DNA from: JALHNI01 sp044226365
GTDB lineage: Bacteria; Acidobacteriota; Terriglobia; Bryobacterales; Bryobacteraceae
Assembly: GCA_044226365.1 (NCBI GenBank)
Contig: JBGAHE010000005.1
Coordinates: 62,001-126,000 of the forward strand
Direction: 5' to 3'
Length of the DNA: 64,000 nt
Part shown: in pieces, positions 1-8,356 of the stretch
Position numbering within the stretch: the stretch's first letter is position 1
How the letters are laid out: each line of letters starts with the position of its first letter
Position numbers and translations under genes: made by a program
Notes under the pieces: model-generated
The model's database searches: none
The model's input: the letters and a program-made list of their open reading frames with translations, nothing else
What the model was told of the DNA's origin: nothing

Positions 1-1050
1 CAGCGGGTAGGAGATATTCGGCGTCAGATGGAGCCAGGCTTCCAGCTTCACTTTGAACGGCAGGTCCGCGCGTCGGATCATCGGCCAAAGCTTGATCGCG
101 CACTGGGTCAGGCCTTTGCTCCAGCGCTGTTGCTGCACCTGGAACGCATGCGTCTCCACCGGCAGTTCCGACGGACAATCCACCGCGGGCACGTAAGCAA
201 AGCGCCAGCCCTTCAACTGCGCGCGATAGCTCAGATCCGAGTCCTCGGTGAGCGTATCGTGCTGCCAGCCGCCCGCGTCGCGAATCATCGCCTTCCGCAG
301 GATGCCGGCCGTGCCGTTGAAATTGAAGAAAAGGTCATTCCCGCTGCGAGCGCCGTGCTCCAGAATGAAGTGCGCATCGAGCAGCATGGCCTGCACTTCC
401 GTCAGCAGGTTGGAATCGCGATTGATGTGGCTCCAGCGGGTCTGCACCACGCCGATCTTGTCGTCGGTGAAGTAGTGGATCGTACGTTCGAGAAAATCGA
501 CCGGCGGCAGGAAGTCGGCGTCAAAGACCGCGACGAACTCGCCGATCGCCGTTTCGAGCCCGTGCTCGAGCGCGCCGGCTTTGAACCCAGTCCGGTCAAC
601 GCGGTGAATGTATTCGATGTTGTGGCCCTCGGCCCGGTAGCGCGCGCACAGCGCCGACGTAAAAGCCGAGGACTCGTCCGTCGAATCGTCCAGCACCTGC
701 ACCTGAAACAGATGTTTCGGGTACCGCATCTCGAGGGTCGTCTTGATCAGCCGCTCCACCACGAACTGCTCGTTGAATAGCGGCAACTGAATCGTTACCG
801 GCGGCAACTCGTCCCAGAGCTTGGCCGGAGGCTGATTCAGCTTCCTCTTCACCCGGAAGTACTCGTGGATCACCTTATAGCGGTGCAAGCCGTAGAGCGA
901 CAGGATCAGCAACGTGCCGAAATAGGGGATCAGGATCGCCCAGTCGAACCATGTTAATTGATGGATTCCGGCAAACGTATCGTCGAACAGCGCGTTTAAG
1001 ATCTTGTCAGTCGTCGACGCGGCAAACAACGGATGGATGGTGGTTACCAT
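1..1050 (-). CDS. Family 2 glycosyltransferase (cellulose synthase-like), C-terminus outside window
   Basis: A membrane glycosyltransferase that probably polymerises or transfers a nucleotide sugar at the inner membrane. The frame is open from the ATG at 1050 to the window edge, giving 350 codons and no stop. A hydrophobic segment lies at about residues 34-56. The GT-A catalytic signature follows in order: LDDSTD near 120-125, DAD at 177-179, TED at 268-270 and QQQRW at 306-310. This D, DxD, TED, QxxRW set is typical of processive GT2 enzymes such as cellulose or mannan synthases. Further transmembrane helices are expected after residue 350 but cannot be seen. There is no clear Shine-Dalgarno before 1050. 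The sugar donor and product cannot be told from the sequence. Confidence 0.9.
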   Translation of the reverse strand, partial: MVTTIHPLFAASTTDKILNALFDDTFAGIHQLTWFDWAILIPYFGTLLILSLYGLHRYKVIHEYFRVKRKLNQPPAKLWDELPPVTIQLPLFNEQFVVERLIKTTLEMRYPKHLFQVQVLDDSTDESSAFTSALCARYRAEGHNIEYIHRVDRTGFKAGALEHGLETAIGEFVAVFDADFLPPVDFLERTIHYFTDDKIGVVQTRWSHINRDSNLLTEVQAMLLDAHFILEHGARSGNDLFFNFNGTAGILRKAMIRDAGGWQHDTLTEDSDLSYRAQLKGWRFAYVPAVDCPSELPVETHAFQVQQQRWSKGLTQCAIKLWPMIRRADLPFKVKLEAWLHLTPNISYPL

Positions 1051-1348
1051 GGCAGTGTTTCGATGCAAAACACGCTCTGAGGATTCGCCGTCATGGCGCT
1101 AGGGTGGGAAGCGTGCTTGGCGGCCAGGGCTTCGGTCCACGATCCGCATCGAGTCTTGCTCGAGATTTCGATGACCACTATTTTAGCAGATCTTCACGTT
1201 CGTCCCGCACCAGTTTCCCTGGCGCACCTGCAAATTGATATCCGTGAACGCAACCGCCTCATTCCACGTGGCTTGATTCCCACGCCCTCCCTCTCCGTCG
1301 TACTATAGGAAGCACGGTACTATCGGAGGAGGAGAAACACGTTCCCTT
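1051..1348. other. Intergenic region between divergent genes
   Basis: About 300 bases between the start of the glycosyltransferase and a small membrane protein gene. I see no convincing gene. Two small open frames here have no homology I recognise. The right end carries a GTACTAT repeat near 1300-1320 and a strong GGAGGAGGAG ribosome site near 1325-1335. Both would serve the rightward gene. Confidence 0.5.
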
Positions 1349-1744
1349 ATGGGCATGGAGTCACATGTCAAGGTTCTCGGCATTCTGTACGTCGGTCTCG
1401 GCGTGCTGGGTGGGTTGGCGGCCTTGATTTTATTAATCAGTTTTGGCGGCTTCAGCGGCCTGATGGTGCAAGCCGAGCGCTCGGACTTTGTGTCCGGCCC
1501 GATGGTGCAAGTCATCCGCTTTTTCGGCGGCGGGATCACGGCTGTGATGCTCCTGCTCGCCATCCCCTCCGTTGTCGTGGGACTTGGATTGATGAAATTT
1601 CGCCCGTGGGCACGCTCCCTCTCGATGGTCGTCGCCACCCTCCATATTGTGAACATCCCGTTCGGTACGATCCTGGCCCTTTACAGCTTCTGGGTCCTGA
1701 TGTCTCCCGAAACCGAACCGCTGTTCAGTCCTCCCCTCTACTAA
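1349..1744 (+). CDS. Small hydrophobic membrane protein, unknown function
   Basis: A 131-residue protein with three or four hydrophobic stretches (about residues 7-30, 54-76, 80-97 and 98-112) separated by short polar loops. It is most likely an integral inner-membrane protein with both termini short. A purine-rich GGAGGAG lies about 15 bases upstream. A second in-frame ATG at 1355 is equally possible as the start. The stop codon is only 6 bases before the YceH-like gene, so the two are probably co-transcribed. I do not recognise a named family, and no catalytic motif is visible. Confidence 0.7.
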   Translation: MGMESHVKVLGILYVGLGVLGGLAALILLISFGGFSGLMVQAERSDFVSGPMVQVIRFFGGGITAVMLLLAIPSVVVGLGLMKFRPWARSLSMVVATLHIVNIPFGTILALYSFWVLMSPETEPLFSPPLY

Positions 1745-1750
1745 CCTGCC

Positions 1751-2365
1751 ATGCCCTTTGACCTTGACCCTGTAGAAGCGCGCGTCCTCGGCTGCCTTGT
1801 CGAGAAGGAGATGGCCACTCCTGACTATTACCCTCTGTCCCTGAACGCGCTGGTGAACGCTTGCAACCAGAAGTCGTCCCGCGATCCGCTCATGTCGCTC
1901 ACCGAGGACGCGGTCACCGTCGGGCTCGACAAACTGCGTCACCGGGGAATGGCCTTGATTTATACGGGCCGCGATAGCCGCGTCCCGAAACACGGGCATC
2001 GTTTGGTCGAGCGCCTCGAAGTCGGCAATCGGGAACTGGCCGTTCTCGCGTGCCTTCTCCTGCGCGGCCCGCAAACCCTCGGCGAGATTCGCGCCAGAAC
2101 GCAATCCCTCTACGACTTCGAAGACATGGAGAGCGTAGAAGGCGTGCTCCGCAAACTATCCGAACGCGCGGACCCTCTCGCGAAACCCGTCTCCAATCGC
2201 TGGGCCCATCTCCTCTGCGGCGACGTCGCTGGGTTTGCCCCCCCCACGCCGAGTCCTTCCTCCGGCGACCGGGTGAGTAAGCTCGAGGAGCAAGTCGCTG
2301 ACCTCTCCGCTCGCTTGGCGCAACTCGAGGGCGAGATCGCCAGCTTCCGGAAGCAGTTCGAGTAA
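1751..2365 (+). CDS. yceH: YceH-family (DUF480) protein
   Basis: A 204-residue protein of the YceH/DUF480 family, built of tandem winged-helix domains and found widely in bacteria with no firm biochemical role. The N-terminus reads LDPVEARVLGCLVEKE followed by a TPDYYPLSLNAL segment and an ACNQKSSRDP block. These are the family's most conserved stretches. A second winged-helix region follows around residues 90-150 (LRGPQTLGEIRAR). The C-terminus ends in a short coiled coil (about 175-204: VSKLEEQVADLSARLAQLE). Length matches the usual 210-220. It lies 6 bases after a membrane protein gene and 6 bases before an alcohol dehydrogenase, suggesting one transcript. Confidence 0.9.
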   Translation: MPFDLDPVEARVLGCLVEKEMATPDYYPLSLNALVNACNQKSSRDPLMSLTEDAVTVGLDKLRHRGMALIYTGRDSRVPKHGHRLVERLEVGNRELAVLACLLLRGPQTLGEIRARTQSLYDFEDMESVEGVLRKLSERADPLAKPVSNRWAHLLCGDVAGFAPPTPSPSSGDRVSKLEEQVADLSARLAQLEGEIASFRKQFE

Positions 2366-2371
2366 CCCCCT

Positions 2372-3496
2372 ATGAAAATGCGCGCCGCGGTCCTCCGCGA
2401 AATGCAGCGGCCTCTACCTTACGTGGAGTCGCGGCCCTTTACCATCGAAGAAGTCGACCTCGAGCCGCCCGGCGAAGGCGAGTTGCTCATCCGCATCCAC
2501 GCCGCCGGCCTCTGCCACTCGGACCTCTCCACCGTCAATGGCGACCGTCCCCGGTCCATGCCCATGGTCCTTGGTCATGAGGCTGCCGGACTCGTCGTCG
2601 AGTGCGGCCCAGGCGTGCATGACCTCGCGCCCGGCGATCACGTCGTGATGGTCTTCGCGCCGCGCTGCGGACGGTGCGCGCCCTGCATCGAAGGCCGCCC
2701 CGGCCTCTGTGAGCCGGGTCAGCAAGCCAACGGCGCCGGCACGCTCCTCGGCGGAGGCATGCGCCTCTCGCAGAATGGTCAACGGATCTATCACCACATC
2801 GGCGTCTCCGCCTTCGCTGAGTACGCCGTCGTCAATCGCGGCTCCGCCATCAAGGTGCCCGCGCACCTTCCCTACGAACAGGCGGCCTTGTTCGGGTGCG
2901 CCGTGCTCACTGGCGTAGGCGCGGTAGTCAACACCGCCAAAGTCCAGCCGAGCCAGCGCGTTGCCGTCATCGGACTCGGCGGCGTGGGCCTCAATGCCGT
3001 TCTCGGCGCGCAACTCGCCAGCGCCAGCGCCGTCATCGCCATCGACGTCCATCAGGACAAACTGATGCTGGCCAAATCACTCGGCGCCACGCACGTCTTT
3101 GACGCCGCCTCACCAACGTTGGTCGCCGACGTAAAGGACGCCACGCAAGGCGGCGTCGACTTCGCCTTCGAGATGGCCGGCGCCACGGCCGCTCTCGAAG
3201 CCGCCTATCGCGTCACCCGCCGCGGCGGCACCACCGTCACCGCCAGCCTGCCGCATCCCGATTCGCGCTGGCCAATGCCGCCCACGAATCTGGTCGCCGA
3301 AGAGCGCACCCTCAAGGGCAGCTACATCGGCTCCTGCGTGGCCGCGCGCGACGTCCCCCGCTTTATCCAGCTCTTCGAACAAGGTCGCCTGCCCGTCACC
3401 GCGCTGCTCAGCGAACGCCTCACCCTGGACCAGATCAACGAAGGCTTTGATCGCCTGGCCGCCGCCCAAACCGTTCGCCAGATCATCGTCACGTGA
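2372..3496 (+). CDS. Zinc-dependent alcohol dehydrogenase (MDR family)
   Basis: A medium-chain dehydrogenase/reductase that should oxidise an alcohol, or reduce an aldehyde, with NAD(P). Catalytic zinc ligands appear as Cys48 in GLCHSD and His69 in LGHEAAG. The structural zinc lobe has Cys99, Cys102, Cys105 and Cys113. The Rossmann glycine motif is GLGGVGLNAVLG, near residue 200. The 374-residue length and lobe spacing resemble class III / benzyl-alcohol-type enzymes. The start at 2372 lies 6 bases after the previous stop. The substrate cannot be told from the sequence. Confidence 0.92.
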   Translation: MKMRAAVLREMQRPLPYVESRPFTIEEVDLEPPGEGELLIRIHAAGLCHSDLSTVNGDRPRSMPMVLGHEAAGLVVECGPGVHDLAPGDHVVMVFAPRCGRCAPCIEGRPGLCEPGQQANGAGTLLGGGMRLSQNGQRIYHHIGVSAFAEYAVVNRGSAIKVPAHLPYEQAALFGCAVLTGVGAVVNTAKVQPSQRVAVIGLGGVGLNAVLGAQLASASAVIAIDVHQDKLMLAKSLGATHVFDAASPTLVADVKDATQGGVDFAFEMAGATAALEAAYRVTRRGGTTVTASLPHPDSRWPMPPTNLVAEERTLKGSYIGSCVAARDVPRFIQLFEQGRLPVTALLSERLTLDQINEGFDRLAAAQTVRQIIVT

Positions 3497-3509
3497 TACC
3501 GTCTTCCTG

Positions 3510-4538
3510 ATGCACGCGCTGCTCTTCGTTCTCGCCCTCGCGCAGGACCGTCCCCAACTCGTCCTCACCAATTCTCACGCTGAAGCCGCCTTCGACCTGG
3601 GCGGCGGCTCCTTCGTCTCCTTCAAGCTCAAGAACGGCGTCAATCCGCTGCGCTGGCTGGGCCCGGGTGACGAAAAGCAAACCAATCGCCCCATGGCGCA
3701 CTTCCTGTGCCTTGACCGTTGGGGCGCTCCCAGCGATCCGGAACTCGCCAACGGCATGCCGTATCACGGTGAAGCGACCCGCGTGCCGTGGAAGGCGCTC
3801 GATGCCAACACCATGTCCGCCTCCTTGCCCATGGCCGGTCTCGACGTGGTCCGCCAGGCGCACCTCGCTCCGGGCGCCGCGCTGATCACGGTCGATGAGA
3901 CCGTCACCAACCGCAACAAGCTCGGCAAGCTCTACAACATGGTGCAGCACCCCACCATCGGTCCGCCCTTCCTCGATGAAGACACCGTCGTCGACGCCAA
4001 TGCCCGCCGCGGCTTCTCGCAAGGCTCGCCTCTGCCCAACCCCGAGGAACCATCCTTCGTCTGGCCACAAGCACTCAACGACTCGGTCTCGGTCGACATG
4101 CGCCGCCTCACGAACGACCCCAACCCGAACGTCGTCTCCTATGTCATCGACGAGCCGCTGGGCTGGGCCACCGCCTCCAACGCCAAGCTCGGGTTAATGA
4201 TCGGCTACCTCTGGAAGACCAGCGACTATCCCTGGTTCAACGCCTGGCGTCACGTCGACCGCAACCAGAAGCCGCTCGCCCGCGGCCTCGAATTCGGCAC
4301 CACCGGGCTCCACCAACCCTTCCCCATCCTAGTGCGCAAGGGCTCGATCTTCGGCCGCTCCATCTACACCTACCTCGATACCGGCGAAAAGGTCACGCGT
4401 TCTTACGCGGCGTTCCTCCTGTCCATCCCGTCGAACTGGCGGGGCGTGGCGCGCGTGGAAACCGCGGCGGGCAAGGTGATCGTCCATGAGCGCGGCTCAT
4501 CGCGCAAACTGGAAGTTGCGGCCGCGCCGCAATGGTAG
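3510..4538 (+). CDS. Secreted protein, possibly mutarotase-like fold
   Basis: A 342-residue protein with a short signal-like N-terminus (MHALLFVLALAQ). I chose the ATG at 3510 because it gives this leader directly and begins 13 bases after the dehydrogenase stop. A longer frame starts inside the dehydrogenase gene. The mature part has alternating beta-strand patterns and motifs such as GGGSFVSFKLKNGVNPLRW and a conserved-looking HPTIGPP. These resemble galactose-mutarotase-like sandwich proteins, in which asparagine, histidine and glutamate line a sugar pocket. The assignment is tentative. It probably acts in the periplasm on a carbohydrate, but no catalytic set is certain. Confidence 0.65.
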   Translation: MHALLFVLALAQDRPQLVLTNSHAEAAFDLGGGSFVSFKLKNGVNPLRWLGPGDEKQTNRPMAHFLCLDRWGAPSDPELANGMPYHGEATRVPWKALDANTMSASLPMAGLDVVRQAHLAPGAALITVDETVTNRNKLGKLYNMVQHPTIGPPFLDEDTVVDANARRGFSQGSPLPNPEEPSFVWPQALNDSVSVDMRRLTNDPNPNVVSYVIDEPLGWATASNAKLGLMIGYLWKTSDYPWFNAWRHVDRNQKPLARGLEFGTTGLHQPFPILVRKGSIFGRSIYTYLDTGEKVTRSYAAFLLSIPSNWRGVARVETAAGKVIVHERGSSRKLEVAAAPQW

Positions 4539-4545
4539 CCTCCTC

Positions 4546-4992
4546 GTGGTCAAGTTTCGATACAGCTCTTACATCGCCGCCCCCCTCTCCGCTGTCTGGG
4601 CCTTCCATGAACGGCCGGACGCGATTCAGTTGCTCACCCCGCCCGAAACGCCCCTGATCGTCGAAGAGCGCACGGGCGGGCTCGAGGTCGGGGCACGGCT
4701 CACCATGCGCATCACCCACCTGCGCTTCCGCTGGGTCGCCGAACATACGGAGTACGAATACCAGCGCCTGTTTACCGATCGCCAGGTCAGCGGTCCCTTC
4801 CGCAGTTGGGTCCACCGACACCGTTTCCTCGCCGAAGGCGTCGGCACTCGGCTCACTGATGAAATCGAGTTCAGCCTTCCGGGCGGCGCGCTCACCAACT
4901 GGTTGTTCGGCTGGGCCATCCGGATTCAGTTGCGCACGCTCTTTCGCTACCGTCATGCCATGACCGAGATCGAGTGCGGGGCCAAACCGTGA
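4546..4992 (+). CDS. SRPBCC (START-like) family protein
   Basis: About 148 residues of the SRPBCC helix-grip fold, related to polyketide-cyclase/CDP4-type ligand-binding proteins. Characteristic features are the opening strand VKFRYSSYIAAPLSAVWAFHERPD, read as short pieces, the LTPPETPL segment, and a closing long helix (about residues 115-140). The GTG at 4546 gives the usual family start just before the first strand. An in-frame ATG at 4486 would add 20 residues and overlap the previous gene by 53 bases, so I prefer the GTG. A second, separate member of this fold lies at 55591-56055. The ligand is unknown. Confidence 0.8.
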   Translation: MVKFRYSSYIAAPLSAVWAFHERPDAIQLLTPPETPLIVEERTGGLEVGARLTMRITHLRFRWVAEHTEYEYQRLFTDRQVSGPFRSWVHRHRFLAEGVGTRLTDEIEFSLPGGALTNWLFGWAIRIQLRTLFRYRHAMTEIECGAKP

Positions 4993-5004
4993 TCAAATAA
5001 CGCG

Positions 5005-6258
5005 GTGAGCACCTCTGCGTTATCGGCCGTTCGCTTCCGCGTCGCCGCCTTCACTGTCGCCCTGGCCTTCGTCACCTACCTCGATCGCGTCTGCATTAGC
5101 AAACTCGCCGGCCCCATCTCGGCGGACCTCGGACTCTCAATGCAGCAGATGGGTTTCGTCTTCAGCGCCTTCACCCTCGCCTACGCAATCTTCGAAGTCC
5201 CCACGGCCCGCTGGGCGGACCGCCTTGGCTCGCGCAAAGTCCTCACCCGCATCGTCATCTGGTGGAGCGTCTTCACCATCGCCACGGCCGCCGCCTTCAA
5301 CTTCGCCAGCCTCATCGTCATTCGGTTTCTGTTCGGCATCGGTGAAGCCGGCGCCTGGCCCGTTGCCGCCCGCGCCTTAAGCCGCTGGATCCCCCAGCAG
5401 GAACGCGGACGCATCCAAGGCATCTTCTTCGCCGGCGCCCATCTGGCGGGTGGCATCACGCCCTATCTTGCTTTCGTGCTGGAACAGTATGTCGGCTGGC
5501 GCGCCGTCTTTGTCATCTTCGGCTGCGTCGGCTTCTGCTGGGCCGCAGCCTGGTATTGGTGGTTCCGCGATGAGCCTCGCGAGCACCCGTTGGTCACGCC
5601 CGCCGAACGCGACTACATCGAAGCCAACCGCGCCGGCGACTCCCCGCACGGCACCGCCAACATCTGGGGACGCATCCTCCGCCACCCCTCGATGCTCGGG
5701 CTCTGCATCATGTACATCGCCAACACTTACGGCTTCTACTTCATCATCACCTGGCTGCCCAAATACCTGGAAGCCGAGCGCGGCTTCAGCGGCGCCCAAC
5801 TCGCCGCGCTCTCCGGCCTGCCTCTCATCCTGAGCATCGCGGGCGACTTCGGCGGCGGTTGGGCAACGGACTGGGCCACGCAGCGCTTTGGCCTCCGCTA
5901 CGGCCGCGCCGTCTGCGCGGGCGTCGCCAATCTGATCGCGGGCCTGGCCATGGCCGGCGCCGCCGTCGTCGCCAGTCCCGTGCTGGCCGCGCTGCTGATC
6001 GCCGTCTCCATCGCCACCAGCATGTTCACGCTCGCCGCCAGTTGGGCCACCTGCGTCGACATCGGCGGCACCAATGCCGGCGTCGTCGCTGCTTTCATGA
6101 ACACCAGCGGCCAGATCGGGGGCATCGTCGGACCTTCGCTCGTCCCGTGGCTCGTGGACGGCCACGGCGGCTGGCCCATGTCGATTGCGATCATGAGCGC
6201 GCTCTATCTGATCGCGTCCGCCTGCTGGCTTTTCATCGACGCGCGCCACAAGCTCTAA
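5005..6258 (+). CDS. MFS transporter, anion:cation symporter (ACS)-like
   Basis: A 417-residue inner-membrane carrier with about twelve hydrophobic helices. The N-terminal helix carries TYLDRVCIS, the aromatic-Asp-Arg motif common in the ACS branch (hexuronate, galactonate and similar organic anions). The loop between helices 2 and 3 has the MFS motif A variant RWADRLGSRK. GIGEAGAWPVAAR in helix 4-5 also fits this branch. The start is GTG at 5005. The stop overlaps the next ATG by one base, so the methyltransferase-like gene is probably translationally coupled. The substrate is inferred only to the level of an organic anion. Confidence 0.88.
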   Translation: MSTSALSAVRFRVAAFTVALAFVTYLDRVCISKLAGPISADLGLSMQQMGFVFSAFTLAYAIFEVPTARWADRLGSRKVLTRIVIWWSVFTIATAAAFNFASLIVIRFLFGIGEAGAWPVAARALSRWIPQQERGRIQGIFFAGAHLAGGITPYLAFVLEQYVGWRAVFVIFGCVGFCWAAAWYWWFRDEPREHPLVTPAERDYIEANRAGDSPHGTANIWGRILRHPSMLGLCIMYIANTYGFYFIITWLPKYLEAERGFSGAQLAALSGLPLILSIAGDFGGGWATDWATQRFGLRYGRAVCAGVANLIAGLAMAGAAVVASPVLAALLIAVSIATSMFTLAASWATCVDIGGTNAGVVAAFMNTSGQIGGIVGPSLVPWLVDGHGGWPMSIAIMSALYLIASACWLFIDARHKL

Positions 6259-7022
6259 TGTTCCGCCTGACCCTGACGCTGGACCCCGACCTGGAGGACG
6301 ACGTCGTCGCCGCCTTGGCCGACGCTCCGCTCACCGGGCTTGACCAGTTCAACCGCGACGACGGCCTGCTCGATCTCAACGTCTGGTTCGTGGATCGCGC
6401 CGCGGCCGACGCAGCGGCGGCCTTATTCCCGGCGGTTCGCGCCCAAGTGGAGGAAGTTGCCAACCAGAATTGGAACGCCGCGTGGCAGGCGCAATGGCAA
6501 CCGCTCGCAGTGGGCCAGCGCTGGTATCTCACCCCTCCCGATGACATCTCGCCCACGCCCCCCGGTCGAGTGCGACTGTCGCTCAAACCGGGGCTCGCCT
6601 TCGGCAACGGCGATCATCCCACCACCCAGCTTTGTCTCGCCGCGCTCGAACAAGTGATCCGGCCGGGCGACCGGTTCCTCGACGTCGGCTGTGGCTCCGG
6701 CCTGCTCGGCGAAGCCGCCACCTGGTTGGGCGCTCGTTCTTTCGGCTGCGATCTCTCCGCCGTCGATCTACCGGTCAACGCCTTCGTGGGCTCGCTCGAC
6801 GCACTGCAAACGGCCAGCGTGGATGTAGGCGCCATGAATATTCAAGCCGGCATCATCGAGCAGTTGTGGCCGGACTTTACCCGGGTCGTACGCCGTCACG
6901 CGATCCTGAGCGGCTTCCTGCCCGAGCAGGCGGACGCCGTCCGCGGGCTACTGCAGGCTCCCTGGCAACTCGTCAGTTTCGCGGAGCAGGACGGTTGGTG
7001 CGCGCTCGTCGCTATTCGATGA
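6258..7022 (+). CDS. PrmA-like (ribosomal protein L11) methyltransferase, shortened
   Basis: A 254-residue class I SAM methyltransferase related to PrmA, which trimethylates ribosomal protein L11. The hallmark FGNGDHPTTQLCL sits near residue 115, followed by the SAM loop LDVGCGSGLLG near 140. After motif I the usual helix bearing the acidic ribose contact and the AxxNxxxN pattern is shortened to GCDLSAVDLPVN. Motif IV reads MNIQ instead of the usual ANI(L). Normal PrmA is about 290 residues. It may be a divergent paralogue with another substrate. It begins in the stop codon of the MFS gene and runs 11 bases into the convergent OsmC gene. Confidence 0.75.
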   Translation: MFRLTLTLDPDLEDDVVAALADAPLTGLDQFNRDDGLLDLNVWFVDRAAADAAAALFPAVRAQVEEVANQNWNAAWQAQWQPLAVGQRWYLTPPDDISPTPPGRVRLSLKPGLAFGNGDHPTTQLCLAALEQVIRPGDRFLDVGCGSGLLGEAATWLGARSFGCDLSAVDLPVNAFVGSLDALQTASVDVGAMNIQAGIIEQLWPDFTRVVRRHAILSGFLPEQADAVRGLLQAPWQLVSFAEQDGWCALVAIR

Positions 7023-7431
7023 TCGGGTCTACCGGCCCGCTGGTAACGCGAGTATGGATCGTGGGCGTCGCCAACAGCGTATTGTGGATCAGGCATTTCT
7101 CCACCGAGTGGTGAACGCCCTCCTCATGCTGCGGCCCCAGCTTATGCGGCACGTGGATCTCCAGCCGGAAATTGTCCAGGCGCGGCGGCCCCTTCACCTT
7201 ATCGGCTTCCACTTTCAGCTCCAAGCCTTCGGAAGGTAACTGGTTCTTGTTCAGATACTCCGCCGCGTAGTAGCCGGCGCAGGTGCCCAACGCAGCCAGC
7301 AGATACTCCACTGGCGTCATCCCTTCGTCGAAGCCGCCACTCTTGACGGGCTGGTCGCAAAACACCTTGTGCCCGCGGATCTCGGCTTCGAACTGCACCG
7401 CGCCGAGGTAGCGCACTGTCATGACGCTCAT
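7012..7431 (-). CDS. OsmC/Ohr-family protein
   Basis: A 139-residue OsmC-family protein. Family members are dimeric, thiol-dependent peroxidases or related proteins. Two conserved cysteines are visible, one in LGTCAGYY (about residue 52) and one in EKCLIHNT (about residue 114), as expected for the peroxidatic pair. A GMTPVEYLLAAL helix precedes the first. Another in-frame ATG three codons in (7422) could also be used. The gene overlaps the convergent PrmA-like gene by 11 bases. It probably defends the cytoplasm against organic peroxides, although some relatives act on other substrates. Confidence 0.88.
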   Translation of the reverse strand: MSVMTVRYLGAVQFEAEIRGHKVFCDQPVKSGGFDEGMTPVEYLLAALGTCAGYYAAEYLNKNQLPSEGLELKVEADKVKGPPRLDNFRLEIHVPHKLGPQHEEGVHHSVEKCLIHNTLLATPTIHTRVTSGPVDPIIE

Positions 7432-7500
7432 AACCTTAGTCTAGCCCCAGCATCGCGAGCCCACCATCGAAATATCGGTCCACCGTCACCGCGCCCAAAC

Positions 7501-8313
7501 TCAAAACCGCATCCCTCCGCTCACCACCAGCACTTCGCCCGACACGTAGTCCGAAAGCGGCGAGCAGAAGAACCACACCGGCGCTGCTGCTTCCTCTACT
7601 GTCCCCAGCCGGCCCAGCGGCACCATCTGCTTCATGCTGTCGAGCACCTTCGGCTGCACGCCCACCGCAATCTCGCGGCCCGCGATATCGATCGACGCAC
7701 CCTGCTCGCCCAACGGCTGCGTTAGCCGCGTCTCAATAAAGCCGAACGCTACCGAGTTCACATTCACGTTGTAGCGGCCCCACTCCTTCGCCATCACGTT
7801 CGTAATGCCGTTGATGCCCATCTTGCCTGCGCCATAGCCGATCTGCCCCGCGTTGCCATAGACGCCGGAGACGGACGAGATGTTCACCACCTTCCGCATG
7901 ACGCGCTTCCCTTGCTCGGCTTCGCGCTTCGCCGACGACCGGATAAAGTCAGACGCGGCCCGCAACACCCGGAACGGCGCCACCAGATGAATGTCGAGCA
8001 TCGCTTGAAACTGCTCATCGCTCGTCTTCTGAATCACGTTGTCCCAGGTATAACCCGCGTTGTTGACGATGATGTCCAGTCCGCCGTAGGCTTCGATCGT
8101 CGCCTTTACCAACTGGTCCGGGAACGCCGGCTCCGTCACACTGCCCGCCAGGTACTCCATCCCCAGTTCACCAGCCGTCTCGCGAGCCACGTCGGCATCG
8201 AGGTCATTCACCATCACCGACGCTCCTGCATCGGCCAGCATCCGTGCAATCCCTTTGCCGATTCCGCGCCCGGATCCCGTCACTAGTGCCGTCTTGCCTG
8301 TCAGTTGGAACAT
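7501..8313 (-). CDS. SDR-family oxidoreductase (FabG-like)
   Basis: A 270-residue short-chain dehydrogenase/reductase. The cofactor motif TGSGRGIG lies at residues 12-19, NNAG at 84-87, the catalytic Ser at 147, Tyr160 and Lys164 (YGAGK). This is a complete Ser-Tyr-Lys set. An inserted stretch (about residues 123-140, rich in Lys, Arg and Glu) sits before the catalytic serine. I use the ATG at 8313 because it starts directly at the first strand. A longer upstream frame would run into the divergent gene. It reads away from a fumarylacetoacetate hydrolase gene 43 bases away. Substrate unknown; 3-oxoacyl or sugar-acid reduction are both plausible. Confidence 0.9.
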   Translation of the reverse strand: MFQLTGKTALVTGSGRGIGKGIARMLADAGASVMVNDLDADVARETAGELGMEYLAGSVTEPAFPDQLVKATIEAYGGLDIIVNNAGYTWDNVIQKTSDEQFQAMLDIHLVAPFRVLRAASDFIRSSAKREAEQGKRVMRKVVNISSVSGVYGNAGQIGYGAGKMGINGITNVMAKEWGRYNVNVNSVAFGFIETRLTQPLGEQGASIDIAGREIAVGVQPKVLDSMKQMVPLGRLGTVEEAAAPVWFFCSPLSDYVSGEVLVVSGGMRF

Positions 8314-8356
8314 GACCTCAGCATACAAGCGCCCACAGTAGACTGGAGAGAACGCC

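Noticed and set aside
5859..6257. Upstream extension of the PrmA-like frame through the MFS gene
   Set aside because: The stretch before 6258 translates to Arg-rich nonsense out of frame with the MFS gene. The real start is the ATG in the MFS stop codon.
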